Notes: a model not told the origin generated them from the letters alone. A DNA stretch of 64,000 nt from Prunella strophiata (GCA_036583965.1 JAZBQD010000014.1:3424191-3488190), one strand, 5' to 3'. Numbered from the stretch's first letter, positions 36,901-49,455 are shown. A program made the numbers and translations.

Positions 36901-37509
36901 TGCAAGTTTTAGAGCTTTTTGTACAAAATTTTTGGTTGCATTTAGAATTGCTGGAACACTGCTGTTCCTGGATGAGGGACTTGAAAAAACAAGCAAGAGT
37001 CTGTAGCCCTGTTTGGGGACCATGGTGTTTACCCCATCTGGTGATTTTTTTTCCTAGCTTGGATGAAAGGGGAGGCAAAAAAGCAGTGCCTGCAGAGTTC
37101 TCCATGCTCTCTTATCATCATTATAGACAGATCACTAGTGGCAGGATATTATTGCCTAATGTCTCTAAATCAAACAAGACTATGTCACAGTTATTAGTTA
37201 AGAGGATGGTTTCAAATCTTTGTAAAGCTGGAGGTTTGATTTAGATAAGAGGCCACCACTGCTGCAAATGCAGAACTGGTTTTGTAGCTGTAAAAAGCAG
37301 AATTTTTGACTTGGACTGATTTCTGGTTTTCAGGGCTAACTATTATAATTAAATTCCTGCCCTTTCAGGAAATGCTTTAATGAGAGGAGCATTTTTTATT
37401 TTTTTATCTGTAGCAGTATTGGAAAAGGAACCTGTCCTGTCTTGGATACTGTCTGCTTTTGGTGCGCTAATAAGGGGTTCATATTGAGGGATCTTAGTGT
37501 AAACCTCTG
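33912..37509. other. Unique non-coding sequence, no gene seen
   Basis: Ordinary AT-rich sequence with T runs near 34086 and 34717 and an 18-A run at 36656-36673. Frames are under about 130 codons and show no domain. A 9-bp tandem is listed separately. No repeat family recognised. Confidence 0.55.
34577..34604 (+). repeat. Short tandem repeat of TCTAACAAA
   Basis: Three imperfect copies of a 9-10 bp unit: CCTAACAAA, TCTAACAAA and GTCTAACAAA. Confidence 0.8.
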
Positions 37510-37577
37510 ATTTGGGGTTTGGAACCAGATGATCTTTAAGGTCCCTTCCAACCCAGATCATTTTGTGATTCATTGAT
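37510..37577 (+). mobile_element. CR1 3'-end fragment
   Basis: The stretch GATGATCTTTAAGGTCCCTT followed by CCAACCCAGATCATTTTGTG matches the last ~60 bp of bird CR1 elements (pattern GATGATCTTTAAGGTCCCTTCCAACCCAAA..ATTCTATGATTC). It is sense on the plus strand and severely 5'-truncated. CR1 typically inserts with 5' truncation and ends in short 8-bp tail repeats, which are degenerate here. Confidence 0.8.
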
Positions 37578-40129
37578 ATAATTTTGTGTAATTCTGTGGG
37601 CAGGGTAAGAGTTTTCAGCAGTTTCATTTGAAAAATGCACCTGTCTGCATAGGACATGTAAAATGTCATTTATACTACTGGGCTTGAGCTGTCTAATAAG
37701 TCATCAGAGATGCCTCTGGAAAAAACAAACAAACAAAAAAACAGCCAGCAGCCACTTCATCATGCTGCTGGAGTGTTATTTTGTGTTGCAGCTTTGCTCC
37801 TCTTGTGTTTAGGTGAGGAGAGCCTGAGCCTAAGCAGCAGAGAAAGCACCAGTTGCAATGCAGATGTCCAAAACCAAAATGATTGTTTACTCAGCCCTTG
37901 AATCCCTTTTTGGGTTACAACCCCAAGGAAAAAAAAAAAAAAAAATACTTTAGCTTCCCATGGAACACTTAACAGTGTTATTGCTGGCTTGCCCACAATG
38001 AAAAATGCCAAAAGATTTTTGGTTATTTGTTTGGGTTCTTTTGGATTTTTGTTTTGTTTTGTATTAAAAGAAAAAAAAAATTACTCCATCCCTGAAAGAG
38101 CCTATTTCCAAGCAATCCTGGGTCTAGATCTTTTTGAAGATTGAAAAGATTTATACAGTTTGATTAAAGCTCACCTAAGAGCCCACATTTTGAGCTTCCT
38201 CCTTTGAACTGACGAGAGCCTTCTGAGGATTGCTCATCACACCTGGAAACCAGACAAATTTCACTCCTCTGCACTGGAAACTCCTATACTTTTGGCTCCT
38301 CTCCCACTCTGCATTTAATTATTTTGAATTCCAGCAGGCCAAGCCAAGTTTAGCTGCTACTTTCCTGCAAGTGCTCTTTATTCTGCAGCTCCCGTGCTGC
38401 CTGGCCTGCCGTGGTGGGCAAGTGAGCAGCAGCAGTGTGACAGGGAAGAAGGTTTGTTAAATTAAGACCCTCTGAGTCCCAAAGGAGAAGGGTTACTCAC
38501 TCTTCCATAGATGAAGAATGACCTCTTCCTCTCCCCGTGCCCCTGGGGGATATTTTCCTGATAGCAACACGAAAACTTGGCAGGCTCCATGTGTTAGATG
38601 ACACTGTGTGCTGGTGAGGAACATTTCTGTGATATCTCAGCAGGGGCAGACAAGATGGTATTTGGAGAGCAAGAAGAAAAGAAGAGAGGAGAAGAAAAGA
38701 AATTGGATGGGGGTAGAAGTGCAAGGGTCAGGCAGGCTGCTGGCTGTAACCTGCCAAGGCTCACGTTAAAAATGTGTGACAAATACCTCAGATGAGGGGC
38801 AGGACAACCAAGGGCAGGGGAGGCAAAAAGCACACAGTGAATGTGGAATTTGTGGCCTTAGGTGTATAATAGGAGTTGTAACCTGAAGAATTTGTTATTT
38901 CTGATGTACTTCAGCTTACAGGATTACAAAGTGAGAGTGCCAGCATGAGGGGAAGGGAGGGGAATTTTTACTCTGGATGATTTATTTGTAAGGAAGTAGT
39001 GCCTGGCTACAATCAAGGGTAAAATCCATTTGTGTGGAGCAATACACAGGCAGGAGGAGGAAAAAAATGCAGTGGCCAACACAGCAGAGACACAGTAATC
39101 AAAACTCAGCTAAACAGAATTGGGTATAAAGTTAGGAGTATACTTCATAGTGAGGGAGTAGAGAGCTGTGTGGCTTCCACTAGTAGAGAATAAAGCTGCT
39201 GACAGCAAGTACTATTGAGATAATGGAATTTCTTTCTTCCCTTTTGGTGGAGGGATGAATGTGAGATTGAAAGAGATGTTCACATTTTTAAATAGATATT
39301 TAACCAGCTCGATTCATTGCTGATATGGGTACATTTACATCAGATTTCACCCAGCAGTGCTTTCCTTACTTTGCTGGTTTTCCTTTTTCCCTAGGTTTGT
39401 GTCTCCACAGACCTTGCTGTCACTCAGGGCATGCACTGCACCAGTCAGGGGCAGTGGGGGATGATGCATGTGGGCAGAAAACATCAGTGTCCCAAGGTTC
39501 AGGTGTGGATGGAAGTAACTCAGCCAGCTGTGGCTTTGGGGTGTGCATCCCTTGTGCATCCCCATCCCATCTGATGCTTTTCCACTGTGTTTTTAAAGGG
39601 CACCATCAAAGCACATGACAGCAAAAGAAGCTGAAGGCTCTGGTTTCCAGGCACAATTCTACTCTTTGCAGTTTTACAAGTACAAATTCACAGATTTGCT
39701 GTGTGGTTTGGGCTGGGGAAGTGCTGCTCTCTGAGCCCTGCAGCCAGCACTGGGCACTGCTGGTTCCCTGGACGTGGCACAGTGGGATGTGGGGTTGTAT
39801 TAATGCTCATTTCATTTCCTAACATATCTGTCTGTGGTTTTTAAAAAGCAATCAGCACAAAACACTGCCAAGGCAGCTCAAGGCTGCAGGACCCATTCCA
39901 CCCATCATTGTGCAGGGGCACAGCCCTGGCAGGGGCAGTTCAAGGTGGTGGATTGAGGGGTTTGACCACGGAGTGAAGGAGGAAAAAGTCACAAATACAC
40001 TTCATGGGAATTTCACGAGTCAGGGAAACCACTTGTTGCTAATAGTTGCTTTAACAGATGTTGATAAAGGATTTTGTCTTATGAGGCCCCTTCTAAGCTG
40101 GCTAAGCAGTTGGAATTTGAGGTTTACAC
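37578..40129. other. Unique non-coding sequence, no gene seen
   Basis: Ordinary sequence. An 18-A run lies at 37929-37946, a short A run near 38069 and a purine-rich patch at 38670-38705. No frame exceeds about 100 codons with any recognisable content. No repeat family or RNA gene seen. Confidence 0.55.
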
Positions 40130-40290
40130 ATTAGGATTTCCCCCAGATTCCTGACATTTATCGAGTGCTTTTGACATGATAATGGCAAATTGAGTTTTAT
40201 TTTGAGTGTGAGTGAAAACCAGATGAACTCTTGCTATCCAGCTACATCTGTTGTTTGCTCCTTCCAGAATAAATATGGCAGTTCCTGATG
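40130..40290. promoter_or_regulatory. Weak candidate conserved element
   Basis: A short repeat-free block with ATTTATCGAGTGC near 40156 and AATGGCAAATTGAG near 40181. The composition resembles the other candidates, but it is short, with a single CpG. Confidence 0.18.
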
Positions 40291-41329
40291 CTGAAACAGC
40301 TGGAAATCTTGCATTCATTCATGTTTCTTGAGGTGAAGAGTATCCTATGGGTTTACCTGGTGATATTGCTTGGGTACTATTTATTTAAGATGTGTAGCTA
40401 TGAGAAAAAGTTACTCAGTGCAAGATTTCCAGCCTGGACTTCTAGAGTAACATACCTTGATAATTTTTACCTTAATGTTTCCAAGTGAATTCAATTTCTG
40501 GAAGTGGTGAATATTTCTAATACCAGGGGGTTTCTAAAGCAGACAAATGAGAGCTCTCCTCTCTAGCCAAACCAACTCATCCTGACTTGAAGTAGCATAA
40601 TGGGAGTTTGATCTGGGTGCCTCTTCTAAGTAAGTGAAATAATTTACAGCTGAGGGAGGGTAAAATGTGTAGTGCATTTAATCTGAGTGTGCTGTTAGAA
40701 CACTTGCAGAATTTGCAGTCATAAATAGCAAGTGTTCATTCCAGTTGTGCAGTGGGTGGGGACGTGGGCTAAAGGTGCAGGGACAGAGCTGAAGTGGCAT
40801 AAACATTTAAACAGGGCAGAGGGGTGCAAAAAGGCATCTTTTGTCTGCCTGCTTCCAGGAGAAGTTCTTGCTTGTGCTGCTGAAGATAGCCTGAGAAGAT
40901 TAGAGGGGGCTCAGCTGGGGCAAGACAAAGGGAGGCTGTGTAAAGCAGGATCAAGCCTGTTTGCTTAGCAGAGCTCTCTGTCTCCTTGTTGACAGATGTA
41001 GCTGGTGCAGTATCAGACTTTGCAGGCTCCTCCTCTGGATTGTCCAGTGACAATGGCTGCGGGAGTAAATGACAGTGTAAAGTACTCCATGAATCCTTTA
41101 TTTGTTTGGTAGTTGTAGCCTGGGATGGGGATTTAATATTGAATGGACTCCAGATTGTCTAAATTGCAATCACAGTGTTTGTTTAAGCTGTCTGTGGGGA
41201 CTGCTAAAGCATGTTAACTTCTGCTTCTCTCCTTTTCATGTTGCAAGGCACTGAGGTAGGAAAAAAGGGTTAAGGGGTTTGGAAAGGAAAAGTTTGCACT
41301 GTAAAAACATGAGGATGCAATTCTCCTAG
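40291..41329. other. Unique non-coding sequence, no gene seen
   Basis: Ordinary sequence. Frames of 78-94 codons on opposite strands at 40732-41053 overlap and lack domains. Nothing recognised. Confidence 0.5.
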
Positions 41330-41625
41330 CTGCTGAGGAATCATCAAGGGTTTCAGGTCACTGAATTAGCACGTGATGCGAGGGACAAAAGCCTCCTGCA
41401 TTCCTTAAAGAAGAGCTTTTCCTTTTGCTGGTGCACTAATCTGTCACAGCCACTATCTCAGCTCACTGAAGTTGCTTTCAGTGCCAGATCTCTCTTCTAA
41501 TGTCAGCAAATAGCACACACAGTAATTTGTACTTCGATAGTGTTGAGGCCCAGAGAAGCCAAAAAGCCCCAGACCGAGTCAACAAACAAAGATGGGGACT
41601 ATCTGCTGAAGTAATTAAAAATTGC
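41330..41625. promoter_or_regulatory. Putative conserved non-coding element
   Basis: A repeat-free block with GAATTAGCACGTGATGCGAGG near 41364-41384 (an E-box CACGTG plus a second CpG). Further CpGs lie near 41536 and 41575, and GAAGTAATTAAAAATTGC sits at the right edge. It ends at a 21-A run. Regulatory function is inferred from motif and CpG content. Confidence 0.3.
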
Positions 41626-41646
41626 AAAAAAAAAAAAAAAAAAAAA
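41626..41646 (+). repeat. Poly(A) tract, 21 nt
   Basis: Twenty-one consecutive A at the right edge of a putative conserved element. Mononucleotide repeat; no retroposon hallmarks. Confidence 0.85.
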
Positions 41647-43649
41647 TCAGCTTTTTTTGATTCCTCTTTCAAACTATAAAGGAAAGCTTGGTCCCCTTTA
41701 GGAGACAGAGGTACCCTGAATGTAGCCTTGCAACTAAGCAAGCCAAAAAGGTTAGGGAAAAATCCAGCCAGATGTAATGAATCCTGACTATGGGAAAAAA
41801 GTGTTATTACAAATTCTGGGACAGAGGAGGGTTTTCTTTAGCAGAAAAGGCCCTTTATTTCATATCATGGCTCAGGACACACGATCACGTTGGAAGTGCT
41901 AACAAACACATTGGGTAACAGCTCACCACTTGTTCAGCCCATAAAGACCCTTTCTTGCTCCTTGCTTTGCAGGATCCTGAGCCTCAGGTATCTTTGACAG
42001 GGCTGTAAACAATTCTGTGTGGCTGTGTGTTTGCACCAGCTGATAAAGAGGACTTGAACAGCCTTGCTGCCACATCTGGAGCACAATCCATCTTTGCTGC
42101 TCCAGGATCCCCTGCAGCTCCTCTCTAACCTCACCACCCAAGCCAGCAGCTTTCCCCAGCTGCACGCTGCTCTGCAGTATTGTCTCCCAGTAAATTTTCC
42201 CTCATAATGTGTGGTGGTTGAGGCTTCAGCCCTGGCCAAGAGGGCATGCATGCAGCTTGGCTGGAGATTGTTGTTTGAGTCCTCCCTGGGGAGCAGGGGG
42301 GTTTCAGGAGCATCCTCTGGCTTGCACAAGTGCAGGAATATGGAATATGAATTCACTGGTCTGAATTCATCACCAGCTAGGAGAGAACACTCTCATTTTC
42401 CCAGGGATTTCTTTCTCTGACCACTTTTTTTTTCCCTTATAGCAATCATCCTTTTCAAAGCCATTGGAGTTTTTCAGTGGGGAAAGAGGTTAGTAGTAAT
42501 GACTTGATGGCTCAAGTGAGATAAGGACCTTAATGTTTTCCAAGGAAATCTTGGCTATGGGAGTTTTGCTGATTCTATGCTTTTTGTTGGTACAATACAC
42601 AAGCACACAGATGATTTTGTGTCGAGTTCTTACTTTTGTGTAAAGCCTAGAAATGCTTGACCCGTAGTTTCCAAATTAGTTTTTTTTTTGCACAAAAATT
42701 GGAAGTGTCTGTCACTGCACTTCTGTGCCTGTAAATATGTAATCAAAAACCTGGCCAGGTGACAATTTTTTAGAACTTTATGATTCCTATACCACCAGTC
42801 ACATCATAAGGCTTCCACTGGGAGCCCAGTCTGCAGTGGGCTGCAGGAAAAAGAGACCCCAGCTGAGAGAAGCAGCCCTTTGTGTGAGTACACCTTTAAG
42901 CACATTCCTAGGTACAGATACACTGAACGTGTCCTGAAGTGCCCTCTCCATTCAGGGACTGAGAGGAGGTAATCAGACTTAGGAGGTGGAGGAAAAATCT
43001 TGAAACACAACACAGACTCTGCTTGAGGTTTGGTGGCTGATGTTGCTGGGACAGCATCAAGACTGTTTTAATTCCCCAGCTGCCATCTTTAAAAACTCTG
43101 AAATAGCTCAATGTAGTGACAGACCAGAGCTTTTATTTATAATCACATTGTACACGCTTTCAGAGTTACATGTCTGCAGCACTTAAGCAAGGATTAAGCC
43201 AACTTTAATGTCTGATTATTTGTTTTTATAATTACTCTTGCCATTGTATATAAGGAAAGCTGACAACCAGTATAAAGTATTTTTGAGGTCTGCACCATCT
43301 CTGCTCAAACCCTTCATTCTTTTCTCTTTTTTAAAATTTATTTCTGGGGGTGGGGGTTGCCCCACAATGTCCTTTTCTCAAATGAATGGGAAGAACAAAT
43401 CCTCCCATACCCTAGCAGAGATCTTCTCTTCTTTATTCTCAGACATGTGGTGTTTAAGGCTGCAAGCAGTAAGCCTCTCCCCACTCATTCCTTCAATCCC
43501 ACTTGTGAGCAGGAAAAAAAATCTCCCTACCAGCCCCAGGAGAGATTTTTGATCCTCAAAAATAACTGGTGTACATGTGTTTTAGACACATTCAACATGA
43601 TGGGGAAAGGTTGCTGTGTGTGCTGTGTGTCAGCAGCTCTGTGCAGGGC
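41647..43649. other. Unique non-coding sequence, no gene seen
   Basis: Ordinary sequence. A minus-strand frame of 140 codons (41934-42356) and a plus-strand frame of 151 codons (43357-43812, running into the CR1 fragment) show no host domain. Nothing else recognised. Confidence 0.5.
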
Positions 43650-44010
43650 TTGTGCTTGGGTAGGGAATCTCTGCTTCCAGTCCTCCCTGGCTGCTCCAGG
43701 GAGAGTGGCAGTGCTGAGAGCATTGTCCAAACACTCCTTGTTCTCTGTCAGGCTTGGGGCTGTGGCCACCTCCACTGGTGTTTGTGCCAGTGCCCAAACA
43801 CCCTCTGGGTGAAAAGGTTTCTTCTGATATCCAACCTCCACCTCCCCCAAATCAGCTTTGTGACATTTCTGGAGTCTGGCACTGCTGGAGAGTGAAGAGG
43901 TCAATGCCTGCCCCTCTGCCTCCCCTGGTGAGGAAGCTGCAGATCTGCTGTGGGGAGTCCCCTCAGTCTCCTCCTCTCCAGGCTGAACCAACCTAGTGAT
44001 CTCTCATGTT
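43650..44010 (-). mobile_element. CR1 LINE fragment, C-terminal ORF2 part
   Basis: On the minus strand the fragment reads into the end of CR1 ORF2. A block FSLERRRLRG (about 43958-43988) matches the family pattern F-S-L-E-K-R-R-L-R-G. It is followed, in a shifted frame, by WRLDIRRNLFTQRVFGHWH (about 43785-43848), matching F-R-L-D-I-R-K-N-F-F-T..V..H-W. The terminal tail repeat is not present at the left end, so the fragment is truncated at both ends. Frameshifts show that it is inactive. Confidence 0.85.
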
Positions 44011-44789
44011 TGCACAAATGTGAGAAACAGCTGCTTTTAGGGGCCGTGTAGAACAAATTACACAGGTTTCTCCCAAAAAAAAAGCTCTGTGCCATTGGAA
44101 CATGTGAACTGTGTGGGGATGAGGTTACCCCACTATTGCCAACAGTGGGATGTAAGTTATGATATCAGTTTTAGGTTAAGAACTTAGCCAGTGTGTTCAG
44201 CAGCAGGGCAAATTTAGGTAATGCTCAGTGCTAAGATCCTAACTCAGCAAAGACACAAGCCCTCTCTTCACTCATGCTGGAGTCAAGCTAAGAGTTTTTC
44301 TGTGCTTTGCTGGTCACAAGTAACTAAATTTCTCTGACTTCTGTGTGGCTTTGGTGTGCTCCTTCTATTTCTCCTTTTTAGCTGATGCTTTTTAAGCGTT
44401 GTGCCAAAGAGATAACAGGGGCAACCAGGATTTTTTTTTTTCCTGTACAGCTGATTGCCTCAGTAGCCCACAAGCAGCTCTTTGGAGCTGCTGCAGCCCA
44501 GGGATGCAGGGATGGAGGGGTGCTGGGTTCCCACATTGCTGGGACAGTGGCTCCATTGTGCTGGAGGGGCCCTGGTGCATGTGGATCATTCCCATCTGTC
44601 TGCTGAGGCTCCTCAGGGAACTTGTGATGGGAGCTGCTCTCTGGGCTCCTGCAGCAGCCACATCTGAGATCCTTGTTTGAGAAAACCCCAGCAGAGAAAC
44701 AATCACGAGACTCTGGGACTCATCCTTGATTCTCAAGTCAGCCCCAGCCTTCTTTATCCTCTCCCTTCACACACACACAGATTATTTTA
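44011..44789. other. Unique non-coding sequence, no gene seen
   Basis: Ordinary sequence. Overlapping frames on both strands at 44390-44740 (up to 114 codons) lie in a GC-richer patch without domains. A short CACACACACA run lies near 44770. Confidence 0.5.
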
Positions 44790-45290
44790 TACTAATGGCA
44801 ATGTCAATAGCAGTAGATCTCATCCATTTTAAAGCAGACAAACATTCTATTAATTGTAATAACATTTAAAATATCGTTTGCTTGGTCTGTTTGGGATAAT
44901 GGATTTGTCCTTGTTTTAGTCAGTGAGCACAGGGAGCTGTGGAGATCAGTGCAGAGCCAGAAAGAGCCATCACCTGGGCTGCATATTCTCCCTGCCTGAT
45001 CTGCTCTTTACAACAGGCCATAAAATCTCACATTATAATTTTATCATCAAACCTAGAACCGTTCTGTCAGCTCCAATATATGTTTGAGGAGTCCATTATG
45101 TAGAAAAGAGTGTGTTTTATAGCACTGTGAAAAGTATTGGCATAGTAGATCATGAATAGTCTCTTGCATGTTATTTAGAGAGAAAATAATATGTTTTAAA
45201 ACTGTGAATTCTCATATAGAGCTGACCTTTGGCAAAGCCTTTTGCCCTATTGGGAACTGCAATTTGAAGCTTTTTTTATTTTAATCCCTT
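44790..45290. promoter_or_regulatory. Putative conserved non-coding element
   Basis: AT-rich repeat-free block with CTATTAATTGTAATAAC near 44848-44864, AAAATATCGTTTGC near 44868 and CATTATAATTTTATCATC near 45032-45049. No open frame of note. Composition and homeodomain-like words suggest a regulatory element, with few CpGs. Inferred. Confidence 0.3.
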
Positions 45291-46179
45291 GCAGTGTCAG
45301 CTTTGAAAATGTTCAATCAATCTAAATGTATCACAAGGGTTAAAAGGAATAAACAACCTAGCAGTCTTTCAACAGATAGAGGCTTGGGTCATGACAGTTA
45401 TGGAATTAATGAACCAGAACCTCATCTGGTTGACTTCTGTTTAAAAAAAACAAAACAACAAACCAAACACACAAGAACAAATTGTGATTTACAGTGAGAT
45501 TTTCATCATTCATGTACCTAAATAAAAGGGGAAAAGAAGACCAGTAAAGAACAATAATTATTCTTACAGTTGGGTTTTAAACAGAAACCAACCATAAAAC
45601 TTGAGAGGCACTGTCATTTTAGGGGAGGTTCACATTGCCATAATGCCAAAACACATGACTTTGAAGGGGATGTATAGATAAAACTTTGCAGCACAAACAA
45701 CAAGGTCATTTGGTTAAGGACTAATGATGTTTGCTACACCTTGTCATCTCCTCCCTTCCTCAAAGTGAGAGGGAAAGTCCTGCATATTTAGGTGATCACA
45801 GGATGACTCTGAAATATTAAATGCAAAAATATGAAAAAGGCAAACTGAGTGCAGGATGTATCAGGTTTGGTGTTCCCAGCAAAAGAGGGAAGGAAGCCAT
45901 TGTACAATTCACATAGAAGGCTCTGTACAGCTCCATTTATGGAGTGTTTAAAGGTATTAGATTATTTATTTGGTGTTAATACACCAAGAAAGGGAAGAAC
46001 ATTTTGAGAAAAAAATCTGTTCATACATACAGATGATTAAATGTCAAGTGGAAATTAGAAACCTTCTACAGGCAGTCCACATCTCTTTTCTAGAGAAGTG
46101 CCCCAAATTTTTTCCCTCCAGAGACCTTTCCAGTGATGAAGTAGAGTAAGAAATTTTTTTCATGTACCTTCATGAATCA
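45291..46179. other. Unique non-coding sequence, nothing recognised
   Basis: AT-rich sequence with an A/C-rich patch at 45440-45480. The left part of the old CR1 relic may extend a little into the right end. No exon or RNA gene seen. Confidence 0.5.
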
Positions 46180-46790
46180 TCCTGGTGTGGTGCTAGGGCT
46201 TTTCCACAACAGCATCATGTTGTTGGCTTGCCATGGACTGTAGCACCCAGCTCCTTTCCCAAGGAAGTGCTCCCTCATCACTTGCTCCCAATCCTGCATT
46301 TGTGCAGTTAACTCTTCTACCTAAATGTAGTTTAATCTCCTTGTCCCCATTACATCCTTTTAAGGCTCCTCCAATTTTGAAGATTATTTAGAATTCTGAT
46401 TCTGCCTTTCTACTTGCTGTCTCTCCCAGTTTGATGCTGTCTGGGGATTTCATAGGAACACTCTTTATTCCATCATCTAAGCTGTAAATAAAAATCCTGA
46501 GCAGCATCTGATTTAGGACAGATCCTTGTGCAAAGCTGCACCATGCATTCTTCCATTTAAGTAATGAGCCATTAATGATGTTTTTGTTGTTTTCCTTGTA
46601 GTAGTGTATTGTTTCCAAATGAAGCTCTTACAGTTTCCTTGTGTGAAGGTAGTGTGAGAGAGTTTCAAAAAGTGAACCCCAAACCAAGTATGGCAACTGC
46701 TACTGCTGCTGCTCTGTAAAGAATTATAAGTAGCAGAAAGAGGTTCATTTAGCAAGGTATTTTCTTGACAAATCAACACTGATGTGTGCA
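46180..46790 (-). mobile_element. Ancient CR1/L3 LINE relic, reverse-transcriptase domain
   Basis: Read on the minus strand, the usual CR1 reverse-transcriptase blocks appear in order. HQCWFVKKIPC at about 46752-46782 corresponds to the Q-H-G-F-x-K-G-x-S-C block. AQGSVLN at 46511-46531 corresponds to P-Q-G-S-V-L-G. A YSLDDGIKS block at about 46460-46486 corresponds to I-N-D-L-D-D-G-I. SPDSIKLGE at about 46418-46445 stands where F-A-D-D-T-K-L-G-G belongs, so the second catalytic aspartate is lost. KLHLGR follows near 46315-46332, then an L-G..V-L block and a QQ..AV block near 46208-46227. Stops and substitutions are many. The divergence points to an old insertion. Flank boundaries are approximate. 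Confidence 0.88.
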
Positions 46791-48559
46791 TTATTTTTCT
46801 CCTTGTTGCCAGTCATGTGCTTACAAAAAGTTTGCCTATTTTTTTCTCATTTTCTGGGAACTGAAAGTGAACTGAAGTTTGTGATTCCCACAATTTTGTT
46901 TTCTTTGAAGCCAGGTACTATTTTGCTCTTTTTGACCCATACTTCCCCTGCCCTTCATAAGTTTTATTCTAACTGCTGCAAAATTGCTTCCGTTGTTTGC
47001 AAGTACCTTAAATATGCTGAAATGACTTGCATTGCATTGATCTTTTCTCAGAATATTTAATTTATCTAGAGTATTTTGGCACAATGAGAATTTTCTTGTA
47101 GAAAAGTTTGATTTAGTGAGGGCTATTTTTTTCAATCAAAAAGAAAAGACAGTTTCTGAACATCCCAAATTAAGAAACATCCCAAACTAAGAAACATGGA
47201 GCCTGTGGTAATTTCAGCTTCTGAGCAATTTGTATTTGAGCTCCACAAAAAGTATTTCTGATATTAATAAAAGTATTTACCTCAGGTAGTAAAGCCTGTA
47301 GGAAATATATGCTGGTATATTGGATGATGTGCTATTCACCACTGGGATCTTTTAATTTTATCTTTCCAACAGTGCTACTACAAATGTGGTCAGGTGAAAC
47401 ACCTCCTAGGATTAAGTTCATTTCCCATATTTGAGTTAGGGTCAACTGATCTTATTCAGAAAGGTGATTTTCACAAGGTGAGTTCTGATCCTTGTGGATT
47501 TGTGTAATACTGACCAATTGATGTGGTCTGTTTTGGCCTTTGGTATGTTCAGTTAACCAAAGGAATGTAAATCCTATAATCACTCCTCTTAGACACCCAT
47601 CCTCAATCTTTTTGTGCTGAAAATGAATTCAGAGTTGAGTTTTCAAATTAAGTAGGTAAAAGAATTACTTTCTTTAGAAAGGTTTTGTGGGCTTTTTCTT
47701 CTTGCTGCTGTTCTTACCTAACCATAAATTCCCAGCGGGGGAGACTGTAACTGTTCCTTGCAAGTTCAGAGATGAGATGACAGATGTTTTGGATTGGAGA
47801 GCTCAGGGAGGCTGGATATGGTCCTGTCTGGAGTTGTGAGGTGATAATATTGATTTCTGTTCAAGGTGCACATGGATGCCTCCAGATACACGTTCTGCAT
47901 CCATTGGGTCCTGATGGGGAGCCTTTAATTCTTGGCAGGTAGCAGCACAGAGCAGGCAGGCCTTGCCCTGCCTTGTTTGTTTGAAGTGGAAGTAAGGCTG
48001 TGTGTGTCCATTTAAAAGGAACTGACCTTTTGTTGGAGCATTACTCTTTATGGGGTGACTCCACTTGTCCATGGGAAGGAGTGCAACACAAGGATTCTAT
48101 CAGGCTGCTGCAGAACAGTCAGGTAGGTCAGGTCTAGTGGAAACATCAGGTGTTAACCCTTTCCCAGCTGCTGCCTGGGGAAATCCTGGGGGGTGGAAGT
48201 TGGGCTGAGTTATCTTGCATGGCTCTGCAGAGCCAGGAGCACAGGGTGGGTCTAATGCACCTACTCTGTCTAGCAGGGTTCACCAAGGAGCTCTGAGAGG
48301 AGACAAACACAGGCTTTGGCTTTTGCTTTTCACTGCATATGCATCAATTAAGGCTGCTAAGTCCCAGGCTTTTACCATTACTCATGATCCTGCTGCTTTG
48401 CCACTGCTGTGCCAAGACAGTGGGGATTAGGTACTGGGTGGGCAAAGGCATGGAACAGGAATCACAGTGTTAAAGTGTGCCTTTCTGAGTGCAAAAATGA
48501 ACAGTTTCTTGAACTTGCAATTGTAACAGAAAAGGGACTAATTACTTTTCAAACTGTTG
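46791..48559. other. Unique non-coding sequence, no gene seen
   Basis: Ordinary sequence apart from the small tandem repeat listed separately. Two overlapping frames of 92 and 99 codons on opposite strands (46782-47135) have no domain. Nothing else recognised. Confidence 0.5.
47158..47199 (+). repeat. Short tandem repeat of GAAACATCCCAAACTAA
   Basis: Two full copies (16 and 17 bp) and a partial third of the unit GAAACATCCCAAAyTAA, differing by a few bases. Confidence 0.82.
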
Positions 48560-49240
48560 GGATTTCCACGCTTCCATGTGATTTGCCCACCCGCAGTAAT
48601 AAATCTAGGTGGTTATGAGGACGTGCATAAGATTAATTTTAAAAGAAAAATAATTGTTCATTTCAAAATTATAGTAGTTCTTTAAGACAGATAGTTGAAA
48701 ATAAGTAATGGCTAAAGTGAATGTTATTTTAAAAGACGTTCTGCATGATGGTTTTTCCACAGCATAGAATGAGGCATGATTTCTGTCTTAAAAAGCCTGC
48801 ATATTTTACATAACAGAATTAAAGTTTCTTAGGCTTAGGTCAGAGCTGAGGGCTCGACCAAGGAACATTCTAAATGAGATATTGTCTTGAATAGGTGCTA
48901 AAATTAGAAGCCTGAACTACATCCTTTGTTGAGTGGGAAAGCATGTCCTATTCAGTCCCCAAATTTTGGTGCAAAGTTAGTTTCATGTTTCTTTGTTCTC
49001 CTGTGCTTGTCGTGTTAAGTGGCAACATTACAATACGTGGAAACTAAAAGCATTGATTGTAAGTTGTAGGAAAATAGAGGGGTTTTTGTGAGCACTCCCA
49101 CCCATCTGGAACTTGCTGCTCCCTTATAATCAGTCACAGATTGTTAAATAAAGTCGACTTTGCTTCACCCTGAACTCTCGCTTTATTCTCCTGTGAGTAG
49201 TCCAAAATAAGTATTGGATCCCTTCATTAGAACTGAATAA
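48560..49240. promoter_or_regulatory. Putative conserved non-coding element K1
   Basis: Long AT-rich repeat-free block with TAAGATTAATTTTAAAAG near 48628-48645, AATAATTGTTCATTTC and ATGGCTAAAGTGAATG words. CpGs are kept near 48569, 48592, 48622, 48736, 48855, 49010, 49036, 49154 and 49179. Composition and CpG retention resemble developmental enhancers. Inferred; not aligned. Confidence 0.35.
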
Positions 49241-49455
49241 TCAATTGGCTTGCATTACCTGCTGGCCTTCAGAGTTCGGCAGCCACTCTCCTGTTTCCTT
49301 CTCATCACACTGTGTGTGATAAAGGGGTTTGCTGGCCAGCTGCCACACAGGGTGCTTGCATCCCTGGTGTTTCTGTGCATCATTTCTGCAGTGCTGATCT
49401 AAACATTTCACTGCACAAAATGGTCTCCTCTGGCCTCCCTTTGTGGACAAACCTG
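49241..49455. other. Spacer between two putative elements
   Basis: Mixed sequence with a 69-codon minus-strand frame (49241-49450) lacking any recognisable domain. Nothing else seen. Confidence 0.4.

Noticed and set aside
43527..43991. 154-codon minus-strand frame as a possible gene
   Set aside because: Most of it is an alternative frame of a CR1 fragment.
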